From: Clostridia bacterium
GTDB lineage: Bacteria; Bacillota; Clostridia; Oscillospirales; RGIG577
Assembly (NCBI GenBank): GCA_017419325.1
Contig: JAFOLN010000033.1
Location: 1 to 5,719, forward strand
DNA length: 5,719 nucleotides
Reading direction: 5' to 3'
The notes under the pieces were generated by a model. The model did not search any database, had not been told where the DNA came from, and saw only the letters and a list, made by a program, of their open reading frames with translations. Numbering within the stretch: the first letter of the stretch is position 1; each line of letters opens with the position of its first letter. Below are positions 4,976 to 5,719 of the stretch, in pieces. The position numbers and the translations under genes were made by a program.

Positions 4976-5719
4976 TCATTCGATTGACTCCGCCGACTTT
5001 CCGTTCAGAGTAAGGTCGGCCCTTTTTCCGCTCTTGTATTCATAATAGGCCTGCGAGCCCACCATGGCCGCGTTGTCGGTGCAAAGCGGTATCGGCGGCA
5101 TGAAAAGCTCGAATGAATGCTTCTTCGCCGCCGCCTCAAGCTTGCCCCTTAAAACAGAGTTTGCGCATACGCCCCCGGCCATAACAACGCGCCCGACGCC
5201 TGCCGAAAGCGCGGCCTTCGTCACGTTCTCCGAAAGTATGCCCGTAACGGCGTCGGAAAACGAGGCGGCCACATCGGCGCGGTTCATCTCCTCCCCGCGC
5301 TGGCTTAATGTATGGGCGTAATTTATAACGGAGGTCTTTACCCCGCTGAAGCTGAAATCATAGGGCGCGTCCTTAAAATGCACCCGGGGGAACTTTATCG
5401 CCGCCGCGTTTCCCTCGCGCGAAAGCCTGTCGATATGAACGCCGCCGGGATAGGGAAGCCCCAGGACCCTTGCCGCCTTGTCAAAGGCCTCTCCCGCCGC
5501 GTCGTCGCGGGTGCGCCCCAGTATCTTATATTTCGTATAATCCGTAACCAGCACTATGTGGCTGTGGGAGCCGGAGGCAATAAGCGCGATGAACGGCGGC
5601 CTTAGGTCGGGATGCGCTATGTAGTTCGCCGCCACATGGGAGCGGATGTGATGCACCGGGATGAGCGGCTTCCCGTGGGCATACGCCGCGCCCTTCGCAA
5701 AGTTCACGCCCACAAGGAG
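4976..5719 (-). CDS. tsaD: TsaD, tRNA N6-threonylcarbamoyladenosine transferase, N-terminus beyond the window
   Basis: TsaD transfers the threonylcarbamoyl group from TC-AMP to A37 of ANN-decoding tRNAs, working with TsaB and TsaE in the cytosol. The visible 247 residues run to the natural stop. About 100 of the usual 330-345 residues lie off the right edge. LLVGVNFAKG at the edge, the metal-binding HHIRSH, SGSHSHIVLV, DDAAGEAFDKAARVLGLPYP, FSFSGVKTSVINY, GGVCANSVLRG and PLCTDNAAMVGSQAYYEY, with the third metal ligand D in TDNAAM, all match the family in order. The GTG at 5711-5713 is an internal valine, not a start, since homology continues upstream. Two usual glycines are serine: HxxGH reads HIRSH and SGGHT reads SGSHS. 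The 279-bp gap behind it suggests it is not in the same operon as the DUF1538 gene. Confidence 0.95.
   Translation of the reverse strand, partial: LLVGVNFAKGAAYAHGKPLIPVHHIRSHVAANYIAHPDLRPPFIALIASGSHSHIVLVTDYTKYKILGRTRDDAAGEAFDKAARVLGLPYPGGVHIDRLSREGNAAAIKFPRVHFKDAPYDFSFSGVKTSVINYAHTLSQRGEEMNRADVAASFSDAVTGILSENVTKAALSAGVGRVVMAGGVCANSVLRGKLEAAAKKHSFELFMPPIPLCTDNAAMVGSQAYYEYKSGKRADLTLNGKSAESIE

Noticed and set aside
5711..5713. GTG as start of a 245-aa TsaD
   Set aside because: TsaD homology (LLVGVNFAKG) continues through it to the window edge, and 245 residues would lack the N-terminal third of the fold.
1..5719. CRISPR array, tRNA, rRNA or insertion sequence
   Set aside because: No regularly spaced repeats, no cloverleaf-like segment, and no transposase motif seen on either strand.

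Overview
The window is a bacterial chromosome segment with every recognisable gene on the minus strand. The coding DNA is GC-rich and has many Ile ATA and Tyr TAT codons. The mix of PII-like proteins, a DUF1538 membrane protein and a sugar-nucleotidyltransferase/phosphomannomutase fusion suggests an uncultured member of the Bacillota, probably Clostridia. That is an inference from style and gene content; no rRNA or other strong marker is present.

Reading along the minus strand from the right edge: (1) the C-terminal three quarters of tsaD (4976-5719, cut by the window edge), a tRNA t6A-modification enzyme; (2) a 279-bp AT-rich intergenic region (4697-4975) with a candidate promoter, a 9-bp inverted repeat, a hairpin just before the next ribosome binding site, and a 14-nt long-range inverted repeat that could compete with that hairpin; (3) a tight three-gene unit: a DUF1538 multi-pass membrane protein (3179-4696), then two different small PII-like proteins (2784-3182 and 2443-2787), each junction a 4-base start/stop overlap; (4) after 46 bp, a large fusion protein (114-2396) with a nucleotidyltransferase, a left-handed beta-helix and a phosphomannomutase-like domain whose catalytic motifs look lost; (5) a 113-bp left end that I cannot assign.

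The most interesting part is the DUF1538-PII-PII unit. PII-superfamily proteins often bind a nucleotide and gate a membrane transporter, as GlnK does with AmtB and SbtB with SbtA. DUF1538 proteins have been linked to Na+/H+ antiport (UmpA/UmpB type), and here both halves are in one chain. The overlaps imply coupled translation and probably a physical complex: a transporter with two non-identical PII-like regulators. Both regulators lack the usual PII T-loop tyrosine and B-loop lysine, so their ligand is not obvious. How the downstream sugar-nucleotide enzyme relates to the module is unclear; it is close enough to be co-transcribed.
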